DNA from: Hermetia illucens
Lineage: Eukaryota > Arthropoda > Insecta > Diptera > Stratiomyidae
Reading direction: 5' to 3'
Assembly (NCBI RefSeq): GCF_905115235.1
Contig: NC_051854.1
Location: forward strand, 20,186,001-20,250,000
DNA length: 64,000 nucleotides
This document shows, piece after piece, positions 1 through 11,989 of this stretch. A model generated the notes under the pieces. It saw only the letters and a list, made by a program, of their open reading frames with translations. It ran no database searches and was not told the DNA's origin. Both the position numbers and the translations under genes were made by a program. How positions within the stretch are numbered: the first letter of the stretch is position 1; each line of letters begins with the position of its first letter.

Positions 1-1
1 A

Positions 2-166
2 TGGTTTAGGTATGTAGACGACGTACTTGCGATTGTTAGAAACTGTGTCTGTGAGCGGTGGCCGAGTCCTGCTGGAAGCACCGCGGCTTTCCAGCGAATA
101 GAAATTCATTCAATGACTAGGCTACATCCTCTCACATCTTTTCTTACACGCTCGCATTGGTTTTGA
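2..166 (+). mobile_element. Reverse-transcriptase scrap with RYVDD motif at window edge
   Basis: Frame 2 opens at the window edge and reads WFRYVDDVLAIV within the first 40 bases, which is the catalytic YVDD box of a reverse transcriptase. The frame stays open to about base 166. The FRYVDD context resembles Penelope-like elements, but Copia-type elements also carry YVDD, so the family is uncertain. Most of the element must lie upstream of base 1. Confidence 0.35.
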
Positions 167-199
167 CTCCGGCCTCGCAGAAATGAATATCAGTTACTC

Positions 200-750
200 G
201 TAAAAATGTTTTCACCAGAAAATATCATTTTGGGATATTTTTTTTACCGGGAAATCGTTGCAGAAGAGCAGGACACCGAGTTCACCATATTTCCTTCAGT
301 ATTAGCGTTAACATATGGCTACGCACCGCCGGTACACAACGAGATTGAGATCTTCTCGTCAAATACGACCTATACTTGGAGTTTAAACGTCCTTTTCCGC
401 CGACATTCGTTTCTGCTTGCGAAAAGGATTATGACGAGTTCACGCAGAGCATGCGCGACATTCGGGCGACGTACCGACGGTTTACCGGCAGCTTTTTTCA
501 GAAACTTTTTCAACGTAGCCCCACATTGATACAACGAAATAATCGCGATTACTTTTTCGTAGTTACCAAACTTCGTCGTGTTGTGGTTCACGCGGTGGTG
601 CGGTTCCGAAGGTCAGTAACCTGAAAGTTTGACGGAAGTGGGATATGGTTAGGCACTCTCCGTGCGCAGTGTTACCAATTTCGGCAGCCTAACATTTCTC
701 GCTATAAGCATCGACCCACGGGACTTATGGCTATACTATGCACATTTAAA
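200..750. other. Unassigned stretch
   Basis: Three overlapping short open frames occur here on both strands, but none shows a recognisable domain or codon pattern. It could be the decayed continuation of the RT scrap at the window edge. I see nothing I can name. Confidence 0.4.
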
Positions 751-755
751 AGGAG

Positions 756-1658
756 TTGAAGAACTGGAAGAACTGGAAGAGCGTGCCTGCGACATACGGC
801 TTAAACAAGCAACTGATTACTTGGTACACTGTTGGATCCCTCACAGCAGAGGGAGCGGGTGCCGGTGTCATTGGCCCAAGGAAAATGTACTTTGAGCCAA
901 TGGGCAGGCACACTAGCATATCCCACGCGGAAATATACGCCATAGACAAATGTGCCTCCTTTAATCTGCAAAGGAACTATAGGGGGCAGAACATAGCTAT
1001 TCTCACCGATAGCCAAGCAGCGATCAAGGCACTTAGGTCCAACCAGGTGAATTCTAAACTGGTATGGGAATGCCTTGAGAGACTGAATGCAGCCGGCTCG
1101 TCCAACAAGGTCTGGATACTTTGGGTTCCAGGCCATGCTGGGTTGGAAGGCAGCGGACGAACTAAGAAGGGAGCAGGTACGCCTTTACACGGGCAAGAAC
1201 CCTTCTGTGGAATCGGAAACAGTTTCATGGCTATGAATCTAAGAAATGAAGAGGAACGATTGAGGGAACTATACTGGGCGGGCCTACCAGGGATGGAACA
1301 GTCCAGGGTGCTTATTGTGGGATACGAACCCATGTGCACAAAGGATTGCTTAAACCTCACCAAAAAGAACCTCCGAATCATAGTGGAAACTCTCACTGGT
1401 CATTGTCGGCTGAACTATCACCTAGGGAAACTAGGGATATCTACGGACGAGGAGGACGAAACCTCTATGCACGTCCTGGGACACCGTCCGGCACTTGTGC
1501 AAAGTAGGTCGAGGCATCTGGGAGAACACTTACCAGATACCAGATGCAAAGCTGAAAGATCTGGAAGTAGGGAACATACTAAAGTTCCTAACGGTTATAG
1601 GTCCACTGGAGATACTATGATCAATAGGTACACTACAACCACCAAAGGGACGCAATAG
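756..1658 (+). mobile_element. RNase H domain of a non-LTR retrotransposon (300-codon open frame)
   Basis: This frame reads as the C-terminal RNase H part of a LINE polyprotein. Recognisable blocks are GAGAGVIGPR, HAEIYAIDKCASFNLQRNYRG, ILTDSQAAIKAL and WVPGHAGLEG, followed by the usual C-terminal tail with GHCRLNYHL and MHVLGH. The catalytic Glu (in HAEIYAI) and second Asp (LTDSQ) are kept. The first catalytic position reads TVGS where the family normally has TDGS, and the NEAADELAR block after GHAGLEG is scrambled, so the enzyme is probably dead. No RT or endonuclease is attached upstream, which fits a 5'-truncated insertion. It resembles RNase H-bearing LINEs of the Jockey/I/LOA group; the exact clade is not resolved. 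It is not a host gene. Confidence 0.8.
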
Positions 1659-1659
1659 T

Positions 1660-2120
1660 TCAAGGACGCGGTGCGACTTTCCCTTAACAGAATAATAATA
1701 ACGCACATTTAAAAAGATTCTTAATCCTTAAAGAGTTGAACTTAATACTTTTTTAGAAATACCTTCCATTGCCGACGTAATAAAAGAACTAATAGATTTG
1801 AAGAAACAAATTAATTGTATTAATATATAAAAGGAAGAGATAAAAATAAACAAACGGAATTAATTAATTTAATAACGCAAAATTTTGCTTTATTCAAGGA
1901 AATACTTATCAAAAATACAGCAGATACAACGATTCCCAGATTTCTTGTTAAAAATAAAGAATCTTTGAAACAACTGGATAAAAACAGTAACAGGAGGAGC
2001 ACATAATGCTGCTTAAGCCCAATTGCTGTAAGAAAAGTGTCTTGCGGTGGTGGTAAGTAAGTAATGTAGATTTGAAGCATTTGCAAGAGAATAGATATAA
2101 GCATTGTTTAGTTATCAGAA
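1660..2120. other. AT-rich spacer downstream of the RNA-binding protein gene
   Basis: AT-rich sequence with short poly-A/T runs and no coding pattern. It separates the LINE RNase H fragment from the 3' end of the minus-strand RRM gene and probably holds that gene's termination region. Confidence 0.5.
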
Positions 2121-2126
2121 CAGAAG

Positions 2127-2145
2127 TTTATTGAATGGTTTTATT
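2127..2145 (-). promoter_or_regulatory. Two poly(A) signals of the RRM gene
   Basis: Read on the minus strand there are two AATAAA hexamers, at 2140-2145 and 2127-2132. They lie about 25 and 40 bases past the TGA stop of the RNA-binding protein gene. They are the natural 3'-end signals and imply a very short 3' UTR. Confidence 0.7.
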
Positions 2146-2170
2146 TTATAAAAAATACAAAGCTTCCATA

Positions 2171-3010
2171 TCAATCCCAGTTTCCACTATTTGGTGTAAC
2201 GCCACGACTCCTTACTGAAGAATGCTGACTGGACGTGGTGCTGTAACTTGATCCAGTAGAATCGACTCGTCTTCGTTTGGCAGGTTGTGCAATTACCGAG
2301 CTATATTTTCGGCGGGGCGATTCAGACCTGTCCCGGCTGATGCGTCCATACTTGTTTACGTTCCGGTCCTTAGCATCATCCAACTGATTCCTTGATCTCC
2401 CATTGTCATGGTACCTACTTGTCTTGGAACGATCATGTGGCATTAAACCTCTTCGGTGAAAGTCTTCATCCCTCTTTGAGGGATATCTGCTTCGGTAAGA
2501 GGTACGCTGGTCAACTGAAAGATCCCTCGATTTAGACCGATCCCGTTTCATGGCCATCTGTGTTTTACTTGCACCCACCCTTTTGTAATTCAGAGATCTC
2601 TCTTCATTGTCAAATTCTCGTCTTGGGCTTCCTAATCGATCACTGCATCCATTCGAATCAAACACGCTTCTGGATGACTTCCGACGTCCGTAATCTTCAG
2701 TTCTCGATTCCGACGCATCCCGCCTCGTCGAGTACGCCTCCCTTCTTCTATATTTTCGTGATCTGAACGAATCGCCTTCGTTATTATAATTTACGTACAA
2801 TTCAAATTTAATGCCACGCATTTCTTGCCCGTTCAGTTCGCTTACTATGTTAGCTGCCGAAATTGGCTCCTTGAATTCGACGAACGCTTCTTTTGGTACT
2901 CCTCTACCAAACCTGATTTGTACAACGGCACCATACGGACGACAAATATTTTCAAGATCCCTTCTTTCAAATTCGTTAACTAGACCGGTTATATGCACTA
3001 CGCTCGTCAT
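2171..3010 (-). CDS. RRM + arginine/serine-rich RNA-binding protein (SR-like), intronless
   Basis: A single-exon protein of 279 aa from the chosen start. Residues 4-73 form an RNA recognition motif with RNP2-like VHITGL at 5-10 and RNP1-like PKEAFVEF at 39-46. The rest is highly charged, rich in RS, RD and SR dipeptides with many basic clusters, as in SR splicing factors, so a nuclear role in pre-mRNA processing is likely (inference). The frame continues in-frame upstream to an ATG at 3100 (309 aa). I prefer the ATG at 3010 because the RRM begins just after it, and because a TATA box at 3107-3114 would put the transcription start near 3080, downstream of the first ATG. Two AATAAA signals follow the stop. 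I do not recognise an orthologue by name. Lack of introns could mean a retrocopy, but the intact frame and its own promoter argue for a working gene. Confidence 0.85.
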   Translation of the reverse strand: MTSVVHITGLVNEFERRDLENICRPYGAVVQIRFGRGVPKEAFVEFKEPISAANIVSELNGQEMRGIKFELYVNYNNEGDSFRSRKYRRREAYSTRRDASESRTEDYGRRKSSRSVFDSNGCSDRLGSPRREFDNEERSLNYKRVGASKTQMAMKRDRSKSRDLSVDQRTSYRSRYPSKRDEDFHRRGLMPHDRSKTSRYHDNGRSRNQLDDAKDRNVNKYGRISRDRSESPRRKYSSVIAQPAKRRRVDSTGSSYSTTSSQHSSVRSRGVTPNSGNWD

Positions 3011-3106
3011 TTTGCTTTCAGATTTCTCAATTTTCTCAAAGTACAAACGATCACCTGATAGCGTTGAATTCACAAATTCGATTGAAGTTCCAATAATCAT
3101 TGCAGG

Positions 3107-3114
3107 TATTTATA
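3107..3114 (-). promoter_or_regulatory. TATA box of the RRM gene
   Basis: Minus-strand TATAAATA lies just upstream of the first in-frame ATG (3100). With the usual 25-35 base spacing, transcription would begin around 3080-3085. That excludes the first ATG from the mRNA and favours translation from 3010. Confidence 0.55.
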
Positions 3115-3120
3115 CTTAGG

Positions 3121-4600
3121 GATCAATTAATCTAATTGGCAATTCCACCTTCTTTTGTCCTAAGCATAACATAATTAACACATCCGTATTCCATAATTTT
3201 CTAATATTCTTTTTCTGCCGGAGACAAAGAAGACTGCGTATCTACATTCTTTGTATCCTGAGGATAACGTAATTAACACATCCATATTCCATGATTGCCT
3301 GATCTTCTTCTTGCTTAATACCAACAAATCCTCTAGCAACCTATTTTTCAGCTGATGCTATTCATCGGACCTAGTTAAACTGAGTACTTTGATTTCGTGT
3401 ATGTTTATCTTCAATCTGACTCCTCTTACCACCCTAATGAAAGAGCCATTTGAACAAGGTCTACGGCTTGGTGAAAGAGCAAGCAGATAACAACAACGTG
3501 AAAGGATGTAAGGTCCATTCAACCCGTCCACATTTTCTGAGGAAGGCGTCAGGGAGAATGTCAACGATTACGGAAAGAAAAAGTAAGAGGTGGAACTTAA
3601 CCAGATATTTTACGATTCAGAATTGTGGTGAATTGCTCCCCTCAGCACCAGCGAAGGGATTACATTTGCAAATTCTTTCATGATATGTCACCAAGACCAT
3701 ATATCCCCATTATATGTCCAAACAAGGGTGTTGCCTTGGCTCTCTTACTCAACGTGTAATTGTTCATAGAAAATAATCTCCTCAACTATATACATACTTC
3801 GATGTCGAGATTTCAATAGCAAGGCAGTTTCAACATTTGTGGGAACCTAACGCGTTTTAGCTGCTCCTGCTCTGTTTTCAGTAACCCAAAATTCGCCCAC
3901 ATTGGGCGCTATTTGACATTTTTGTTAAAACTCCGAGTGATCAGACCTATAAAGATACATTATAGCTCTGTCCCCTTGGTTCACAGTAGTCAACTCCTGA
4001 TGGTCAGATGAACACCCGGTAGCATTCATCGTACGGCCCATTTTAGAGTTATATGGCGCAGAATTTCTTGGCCTAAAAAATTAAGCCTCAACCTCGCAAC
4101 TACAAAATGTAGTCACTGTACTTCGCGAGCCCATATGAAACAAAAATGTATACCGACTTAAGCGTCCAACCATAGGTCTCCTTCCCACTGAACTACATGC
4201 ATATCTTTTACTGTGCAAATCGGTGCAAACACTCAAAATCATCTCCATCGCTAGTACTGTTGCAAGTTCTGGAATAGGTGACAGTCTCCCATTGTAGGCT
4301 GCATAGGTAACAGCCTCGAAAAAGCCACTCGGCAAAACGTTAGGAACTGGGATAGGGGCTTTGCCTGAAGAATACACTCCCCTCGCTCCCTTCCACATGA
4401 TGCGCTGGTACAATTTTCATGGAAAACGAACCCAGAAAATCGATAAAATACCAAGGAAGGAAGAAGAGTTGACTGCTTTTAGGAGCAGCACGAAAATACG
4501 TCGCTCACCGCAGCGCCCAGCGGAGGCTGAAACACTCGACGAGATTCCGCGACGCCCAAATAAGAGGTAACTTTGTAAAGTAAGGCAAGTGCTAGTTGGT
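3121..4600. other. Unassigned intergenic stretch
   Basis: Only short, unsupported open frames on both strands. A run similar in wording (cataacataattaacacatccgtattccat / ..aacgtaattaacacatccatattccatg) occurs twice near 3165 and 3270, so a small local duplication may be present. No domain, RNA gene or named transposon is recognised. Confidence 0.4.
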
Positions 4601-4629
4601 AGACCTAAGCAGGTGGATTCAGACACTAA

Positions 4630-7330
4630 GCTGAGTGGAAACGCAGCCGACTGTCCTAGCTAGAGCCGAGAGTGCTGAAGCGCAGACAGTCAGCAACGCT
4701 CTCCCAGAGGAACTAAAGCAAAGGCGTGAAAAACGGACTGATGGAATGGGAAAAGCTAGTGGACCATACTTCCTTCTGCATGCGCACATGGATAGAATTG
4801 GAAGACGCGCGAAAATTAGGAACAGCCACACATTCCGCCAAGAATACTGTAAACGCGAAACGGATCGCAGGCAGCCTCCTGCAAAGCGAATTGTGGGAAA
4901 AGCGGAAAGAGGAAGATGCGTATGAAGGAGACTTTATCCAAGCAGTCTACACGATCCAAAAAAATAAGAAGACAAAGAAGGACAAAAGGAAAAGACACGC
5001 TACGACGTCAGAAAACTGTCTGTCTAAAGCCAAGAAACAGAAAAGAGGATGAACCGAAGAAAGACTAGACCGTCCTCATTAAACCGAAGTTTTTAGTGAA
5101 ATCCACTGCAAGATAAAGCCCAAAGACAGTGGAACAGAAGTGTCTTCCATACGGAAAACGAAGAGTGGTGGAATTAAGGCGAAGCAAAATAGCAAAAATA
5201 CGTTCAGCGATCAAGGGGCTACTGAGGGGAAGGCTCTCGTTTCTAGTCTGCGCTCAATAGAAATTGGATATCTTAACTGCCTCCCAGAAAAACTCGAAGT
5301 AAAAACGGCGATAAAGCATGAATATCCAGAGATAACCAATGCCGGTGTAGATATCACTTCTGTGAATCTTTGAGGCCGAAACTCGCTGTGAAACTCGCTA
5401 GGAAACTCCGTAGCAGCGGAGAAATCAAAATTCGATGGATCCAGTATCCAGGGTACGAATGCAGATATCAAGTTTTATAGGCGCCTGGACTATGGACACA
5501 CGTCTACAACTTGCCAGGGACCCAACAGCGAAGCGAAGACTTGCGACGAAAAAGAGAATTGCGTTCTCTGCAAAGATCGTGACGCGTCTGTTGAAAGCGT
5601 TGCACACACTTCGGATTCAGTGAGGTGTCCAGTCTTCGGGGCGGTACTGGACAGGACTAGGACGCGGTTAACATGATCCGTTATCTAGATATTAACATGC
5701 ACCGCAGAGCAGCCACTCACGAGTTGCTAGCGCTGTTCGCTGTGGATGTAAAAGCTGATCTAGTGCTAATCCGCAAGAAATACCACAACAAGGTCTCAGT
5801 TTAATGGCATCTGGACTTATCGGTTACAGCTACAAACTGAGTTCGGAACAGCATTCAACTTCGGGTTCTTGGCCAACGCCAAGGAAATGGCTTTGTCTGG
5901 ATTTGGTGCTTCGATATAACGTTTTTTAGCGATTGCTTCACGCCGAAAGAGAAGATGCCAGATTTTCGTAGCAGACTTGATGCTCTGAAGGGCGTCCTTT
6001 GTGGCACCATCGAGCGAATCCGGGGAATGACTTTCTTGCTGGAGCTCTTGCGCCCAAACTCCAGAGAAACGGATCCTGCAATGAGAACCGGGCCCGTCGT
6101 TTTAAACACAGAATCCACAACAACATTCCGGTATTCAGGCTGGGAAGTAAACATCCTTGACGAAACTTTTGCGTCGGAATTGTTAAATTCAGTGATGAAC
6201 CTGATAGCAACAGCCGGTAAAGCTTCCATGCTCCAAAGGGACCGCAACCGTGGCAAGCATTTTATGTATTTACGGAAGGAGTATGATAGCCTCCGTCATT
6301 TGGCACAAAATTTCCACGTCCAAAATTAGGCATGCACCAAAAGTGGAAGAGTACGGATGAACTAAAATGAGATTCCGCAGTGCAATTAATAAAAGCAAAG
6401 CTAGTGGCTGGCAGAACATAGTTTACGAGGTTAATGGAGATTATTATTATTATAAACTTGTCACGCGGAAAATCGGGGCTCTGCGAAAACTCTGCATACT
6501 CAATACTGACTAAATGGACTGCATTGTACAGGTGTTTTTCCCCAGATATCCCATACGGATTGATGGAATTCGAAGTGACAGTTCTCACCATGAAAAATAA
6601 AAGGGCGCCAGATCCTACTGGCATCCCGACTAAAGTATATACACTGGTGTTCCGCCAACGGCTAGACTTGCTGCTTAGCACGTTCAACGCTTGCTTAAAG
6701 AAGACAAAAGGAGACCCAGAGCTACCGTCTGCATACCGACCATTGTGTATACCTGACGTACTCAAAAACTCATTGAGAGTATACTTACTGAAACGATTTC
6801 AGCTGCCGCAAACTTATCTCCAAGGCAATTCGAGGTTGGAGCAGTGAAATCCACCGTTGATGCTGGTATAGAGGTCGTGGATGCTGTTCATTGAGCGGAG
6901 GCACACAACGTTGAACTTGACGGTTAGTGCTCCTCATACCGCTTGATCTCAGAAATGTCTTCAATTCCGTAGAATGGACAGATATTGAGCAACTTTCTGA
7001 AAGACCGGGATCTCCTGATTGCGTGTTTTGCAATGAAGTGGCGAATCTTGCCGATCAAACCTTCTTCTCTTGTGGCATGTGGGGTGTGTTTCGTAAGCAA
7101 GTTTATACAAACACAGGAAAAATCCCCAGAAAAAATTGTCATAGAGATGCTAAGGAGCGCTGGCAGATGGAGTCATGTTGCGTATTTCGTTCGAGTTCTT
7201 CTTGTTGAGAAGAAAATTGAGCCCGACCGGTGGAGGGACCGGTTAGCAAGGGGTTCCTTGACCCAGCAGCTCCCTCCTTCCTCTCCCCTCCTGTTAGTGA
7301 AAGAGGTTCCATGACTTTAAGGTGAGAGAG
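4630..7330 (+). mobile_element. R1-clade-like LINE, copy A (internally deleted)
   Basis: A decayed non-LTR retrotransposon in order. ORF1 (gag-like) fragments lie at 4635-5370. The stretch VSSIRKTKSGG...EKLEVKTAIKHE...NAGVDITSVN is shared with copy B at 25.8 kb. Endonuclease-region sequence runs at about 5650-6250, ending in a frame starting MPDFRSRLDALKG. RT fragments lie at 6560-7010 with YRPLCIPDVLKNSL and VDAGIEVVDAVH. A typical R1-type C-terminus lies at 7050-7260 (FFSCGMW, EKIVIEMLRSAGRWSHVAYFVR). The middle and end of the RT are missing between the palm start and the C-terminus. Many frameshifts separate the pieces, so it is dead. Clade is inferred from the YRPLC and VDAV blocks and the C-terminal pattern. 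Confidence 0.75.
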
Positions 7331-7340
7331 CGGTCGGGCT
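7220..7340 (+). other. Possible stem in R1-like 3' UTR
   Basis: The ten bases agcccgaccg at 7220-7229 are the exact reverse complement of cggtcgggct at 7331-7340. They enclose a GC-rich, T/C-rich segment at the 3' end of LINE copy A. LINE RTs often recognise 3' UTR structures, so this could be a relic of one. Confidence 0.3.
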
Positions 7341-7439
7341 ACCGGAAAGTAATATTCTAAACGATTCCACGTTAGTTCTCTGATGAGGGGGGAAGGGGGG
7401 CAACACTCTTTGCGTAAACCCATTCACATATCCTACCCT

Positions 7440-10400
7440 AAAAGACATCCTGCAACTATGTGCTTATATTAATCTAACTTAAATGATTATTATTGCTTTT
7501 ATCAGCATATGGAATTCCATAAGAAAAGCAATAAAATTCGTATCAATTTTATTTATTTATTTGTTCCTCTTGAAAACGCAGCTTGCATGCGGTCCACACA
7601 TTCCTGCTGATACTGCAAAAGACGCCTACATAAGACAAAGGAAAGCAGAAGTATGCGCGTTATGGGCATACACAGTATTCCCACACTTCTTATTTTATAC
7701 CGAGGGACTGCCTGCATGAATCAATCTTACAATACATAACTTTATAGCACTAAATCCCCCGTAAATCCAATAAGCCAAGATTTTCTTTCCAAGTGCCCTA
7801 ACTGTACTCCAGTTGAGTGACTAATTCCCTTAATGCGACATTGTTTACAACTTCCTCGCCATAAAAGAATTCCGTACCAATAACCCAGTACCAGCGGATT
7901 AAAAATCAATTTGTGAAATTTGGGTCACTTTTATAAGTACTCGCGCATACATCAATGTGTCAACATAAACATCTCATTCATTTCCAAAACATTGTTCTGC
8001 AATAAACATTTATCGTCTGAAGGAAAAAAAATGAAAGTAAAAATCTTCGCCAAACTACAGAATCAACAAAGTGAAGGCTTTCCCTGACCGAACTCGGGTC
8101 TTTCTCGAGTGGCGTATGAACAAGAAGTTTCGAGTCAACTGGAATTCTTGGGACAAGTGCTAATTAAACAACGTGGACATGAACACAAATAAGAAAAGAA
8201 ACTATTTACCTGACTTTGTGTCACTTAGTCAAGATGCCAGAGTCATTGTACTCTGGAGAGTGCTGGCATGTATGCAAATTCAGATGGTTTACGATGGCGT
8301 TGTTTTTGAGTCACTTAGAAAGTCTAGTGTTAGATATTCTAGTGTTAGCAGATACTTTCGATTTTTAGCGAAATTTGCCAATAACGATAACTGGGGATAC
8401 TTTCCCTGGAATTCGTCTCGGGCGATGCTATTTAGAACTTTTATTTAGATTGGGAAAATTAAAAAAGACCACAGGGAGCTACTTGAAAGAAAAAATCTAA
8501 ATAGTTCGCAAATTAAACTATCTTTACCTGATTCCAATCAAATGCAACACGAAAGCAAGTTAAATATTATCAAATCCAAACCAATTTCCGCCACGCACCT
8601 ATGCGTTCATAATACTAGACTCAAGTAGGTCTGGTAATTATGGTTTCAAAATATCGGACATACACAAATTAGCCAATTATCTGATTGGCTATTGCTATCT
8701 TCGACCCCAGTTGCAATTACCACCATTTCATAGTCCGCAAATACCGAACTAGACTTTCCAAAAAAGCACAAAAGATAGACAAAAGTTGCAATAAACCACG
8801 CTAACGAATTAACGTTCCATGTACCAGTTGCATTCCCATAAGATCTCGTAATGATGATCGGGCGGGCCGTAATGAGGTCCAGGAGCTGTCTTTCTCCATC
8901 TTAGACAAATTAAAAGTACGTGCCAAGATAAATCGCATGCAACGATGATTGGAAGACGCTCCACGACCAACCTGCACATACTTTTCATTGTAGTTTGTGC
9001 AAATATGTATATGCGGTCGGATTGGATTGAAGAGTCTAGAGTTGACTCTAAAAGTCTGTTATCATGGAAAATTTCAATCAAAGCATGATTCCCAAGATCC
9101 TGCGGGCACTGCAGCCCTTGGATAGATGAGGGCTTCACGGCAGACATCAAGTTAAACAACGCAAATGTCTGAATTCAATAACGTCCGTAAGAAATAGAAT
9201 GAAATGAATCTTGCAATTACTAGGATGATTGCAATAATTAAATCATTTACTGGACCACAATGTTGCTTGATGCTGTGGTGTCTTCAATTCACCATTGCGT
9301 GGATGCTGGACGGATTGGTTTGGATCAATCTGATGTCGCTCGAGAGGGGATTGCATGTTCATGTCAATGTTGGAAAAAGGGTTTTCTTCACAAGTACTGA
9401 GGTTCGGAGGTTCCGAACCTTCGACATAGAATTCGTTGAGTATACAAGATAGTTGTAGATGCAATTCAGACTGAAGCCCTTTCCATGGAGAAATGTAAGA
9501 GAATTTAGCGTGGAAAACACGACAAACTACTTTGATTTGGACTTTGAAGGTAAAAATTGGTAATATGGGACGACACCATCTGGGCAGATCCCACTTGAGA
9601 TATTTCCGTGAATGAACCTAGGTTAGATTAAATTATGTTGAGCAAATGGAGATAGTCATTAACTCATTGTACTCTCGTTTCTTTTTTGCCCCGATCGCAG
9701 GCTTTGTAAATCTAAGGAGTCCATAGAGGCGAGAACGTGCATATTAAACAGGCTCTTCAGAAATTTCTTCTAAACAGATGCATCTGAAGTTCAGGACCCT
9801 TCCTCCGCTTCCTCAGATTAACTATAGCTGGCCAAGCTCCCCGCTCCAATTCTCTTTATTTTACTGCGCTTAGGCAGTATCTAGTGGCACTTCCATATCA
9901 ATTGGTTTGATGTGATAACTTTTTAGTGGGCATAAGTAGCCCGACTTCCTTGCTTTCACAATTAGTTCATTCCGGAACCACCAGCTATGGGCGACTTGCA
10001 GAATTATACTCATATGATCACATACTGCATCGAGGAGTATATTATGGACATGCTCAAGAGAAGGGTAGGAAGGTTGAAGCAAACGCTCACCTATGAATAA
10101 CAATTTCCCATTTTAAGAATATCCATAAATAAAACCAAATATTAGGGACAAGAAAGGAAGTTCATTTGCGATGCAGGGAGAAAAACTCACTACCGGCGGT
10201 TTTTGTAAGTGGAAATAGGGGCTCCCGGCCGTCGATATCCACCGATTCCTTGCCTCAATAATGAGAAACTTCGCTACTGTGGTATTCAACGCTACAAGAG
10301 ATAATAGTAAAGAGGAAATGAGATCTAACTATACCGGATCCTTTTCGTAAAAGCTCGAACCTTAAAAGACCACCACCGAGGGCAACATTACGGGGTCGTC

Positions 10401-11035
10401 ATTAATGATCTTGTTGCAAAAGACGAACGTAGACGGCAACAGCTGGAACAGTGTTTCTTTCACTGGATGAACGCATAAATAAAAGCCACGAGAGAAACGC
10501 AGGTGACACTTGCTCACCATAAGGTAAGTAAGAACGCGGGAGAGTGGAGTAGGGACAGTTTTAGTGAACCCTTTGGTCCCCGGCAAGCGGTCAAGAAGTA
10601 AAAAACATTTTCATTGAGGAAAATGTAACCGGCAAAAATTCCGGAGGAAGTTAGTAGCTCCACAATTACGGCCTCAACATTGACAAAAAAGGGAGAATCG
10701 GCGTAAATCCGAGCAATGGACAAAGGTGGAACGGCAAAATAGCAATAGTCAGATAGAACTTATGCCGATATACTTTAGGAAGCGAAAACGGATCTGGAAT
10801 TCACTGACTTGGGCGTATCAGGCAAACCCAGAAAAAGGATATAATGTTGGACCTAAATAAATTCAGCGAAAAGTCAACGGAAAAAGTCCTAGGTAAGTAA
10901 GCGGAAGTAAAAGGACATAGCCTAGGTTACATCACACGAGGATATCTGTGTTGCTCTAAAGAAAACATTTTGCATAAAAGGAAGGAACGAGTGGACGACC
11001 GGCACGTTGCAAGGGTGGTAAATGTCCCACATATG
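7440..11035. other. 3.6 kb unassigned stretch
   Basis: No open frame here shows a recognisable domain, and composition changes repeatedly between AT-rich (7480-8620) and mixed sequence. Open frames of 70-116 codons on both strands look random. I see no splice-linked exons, RNA genes or named transposons. It may be old, unrecognisable repeat or plain intergenic DNA. Confidence 0.4.
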
Positions 11036-11039
11036 GGGT

Positions 11040-11640
11040 AAGCTGAATCGTAGGATTAAATGAGGTTGATTTGTATCATTTCGAAGCAACTGGAGACCTG
11101 CTCGGAAAACGATTGGTCAGTGGGTGGACAGTGTGTTTAAAAAACCATGACCCTCACAAACTACCAGGACCCCAGAGAACGTCGAGAAGATACGTAATGC
11201 GATTATGAAATCCCCCCGAGGGTTCTGCACGCAAATATTCAGTGGCGCTTAGGATTTCTGATCGCGCAGTAAAACGAATTCTTCATGAAGACCTAAAATT
11301 TCATCCATACAAAGGGGCAGTGAAGGAAAAACTTAATACATGCGATTTCGATTCAGGAACAAGTGCTTGTCAAACCTTTGTCGAAAATCTGCCTCATGAA
11401 GCAATTGTTTTCTTCAGCGATGAGGCACATTTTCATCTGTCAAGATGGATTAATAAACAAAAGATACGAATTAGAGTGGCAAGAACCCCCGAGAGCTTCA
11501 GGAGGAGCCCCTGCATGCAGAACGTGTGATTGTTTGGTGTGCATTATCGAAAGCTGGCATTATTGGACCCTGGTTTTTTTTTAAGAAAACAGCAAGGCAA
11601 TTATAGTTACTTTTGACTGTTACATCCAGATGAAGAATTT
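11040..11640 (+). mobile_element. Tc1/mariner-superfamily transposase relic
   Basis: The frame at 11242-11529 reads as the central part of a DDE transposase: LRISDRAVKRILHEDLKFHPYK, then FVENLPHEAIVFFSDEAHFHLS and WINKQ. FFSDEAHFHL carries a catalytic Asp of the Tc1/mariner/IS630 fold, and the helix-turn-helix-like block lies before it. Upstream, around 11120-11240, the other frame gives a matching linker. Downstream the frame shifts near 11460 and the last part of the catalytic domain is not continuous. I could not find terminal inverted repeats. It is a dead DNA transposon. Confidence 0.75.
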
Positions 11641-11985
11641 TTCCTTGCCAAACTTGGAGAAATAAATAAGGAATGTGTGGTAATTAAAGAAAAACTTTAA
11701 ATATCCCTCTATGTAAAAATAGAACGATTAAAATAACATTTGCAATAATTGTTTTATAATCTCAGGAAGTTCCCGCACCACACTCTGTACTACTTGGCGA
11801 CAATGTGAGCATGCAGAAGGTAAATCATATTCGAAACAAGGGCATTTCCAGAAGCTAGCCTTCTAAGGGTGCCCCTCCTAGTACAACAATAGCGCAATAT
11901 GAGGGAGGAGATGCTAGACAGCTTAATGCCGGACGCTAGAAAATAGTACCCTAAAATAATAGCAGGCAATTTGCCGAACTAGATA
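11640..11985. other. Unassigned spacer
   Basis: AT-rich then mixed sequence between the transposase relic and the next LINE fragment. Nothing recognised. Confidence 0.4.
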
Positions 11986-11989
11986 ATGT

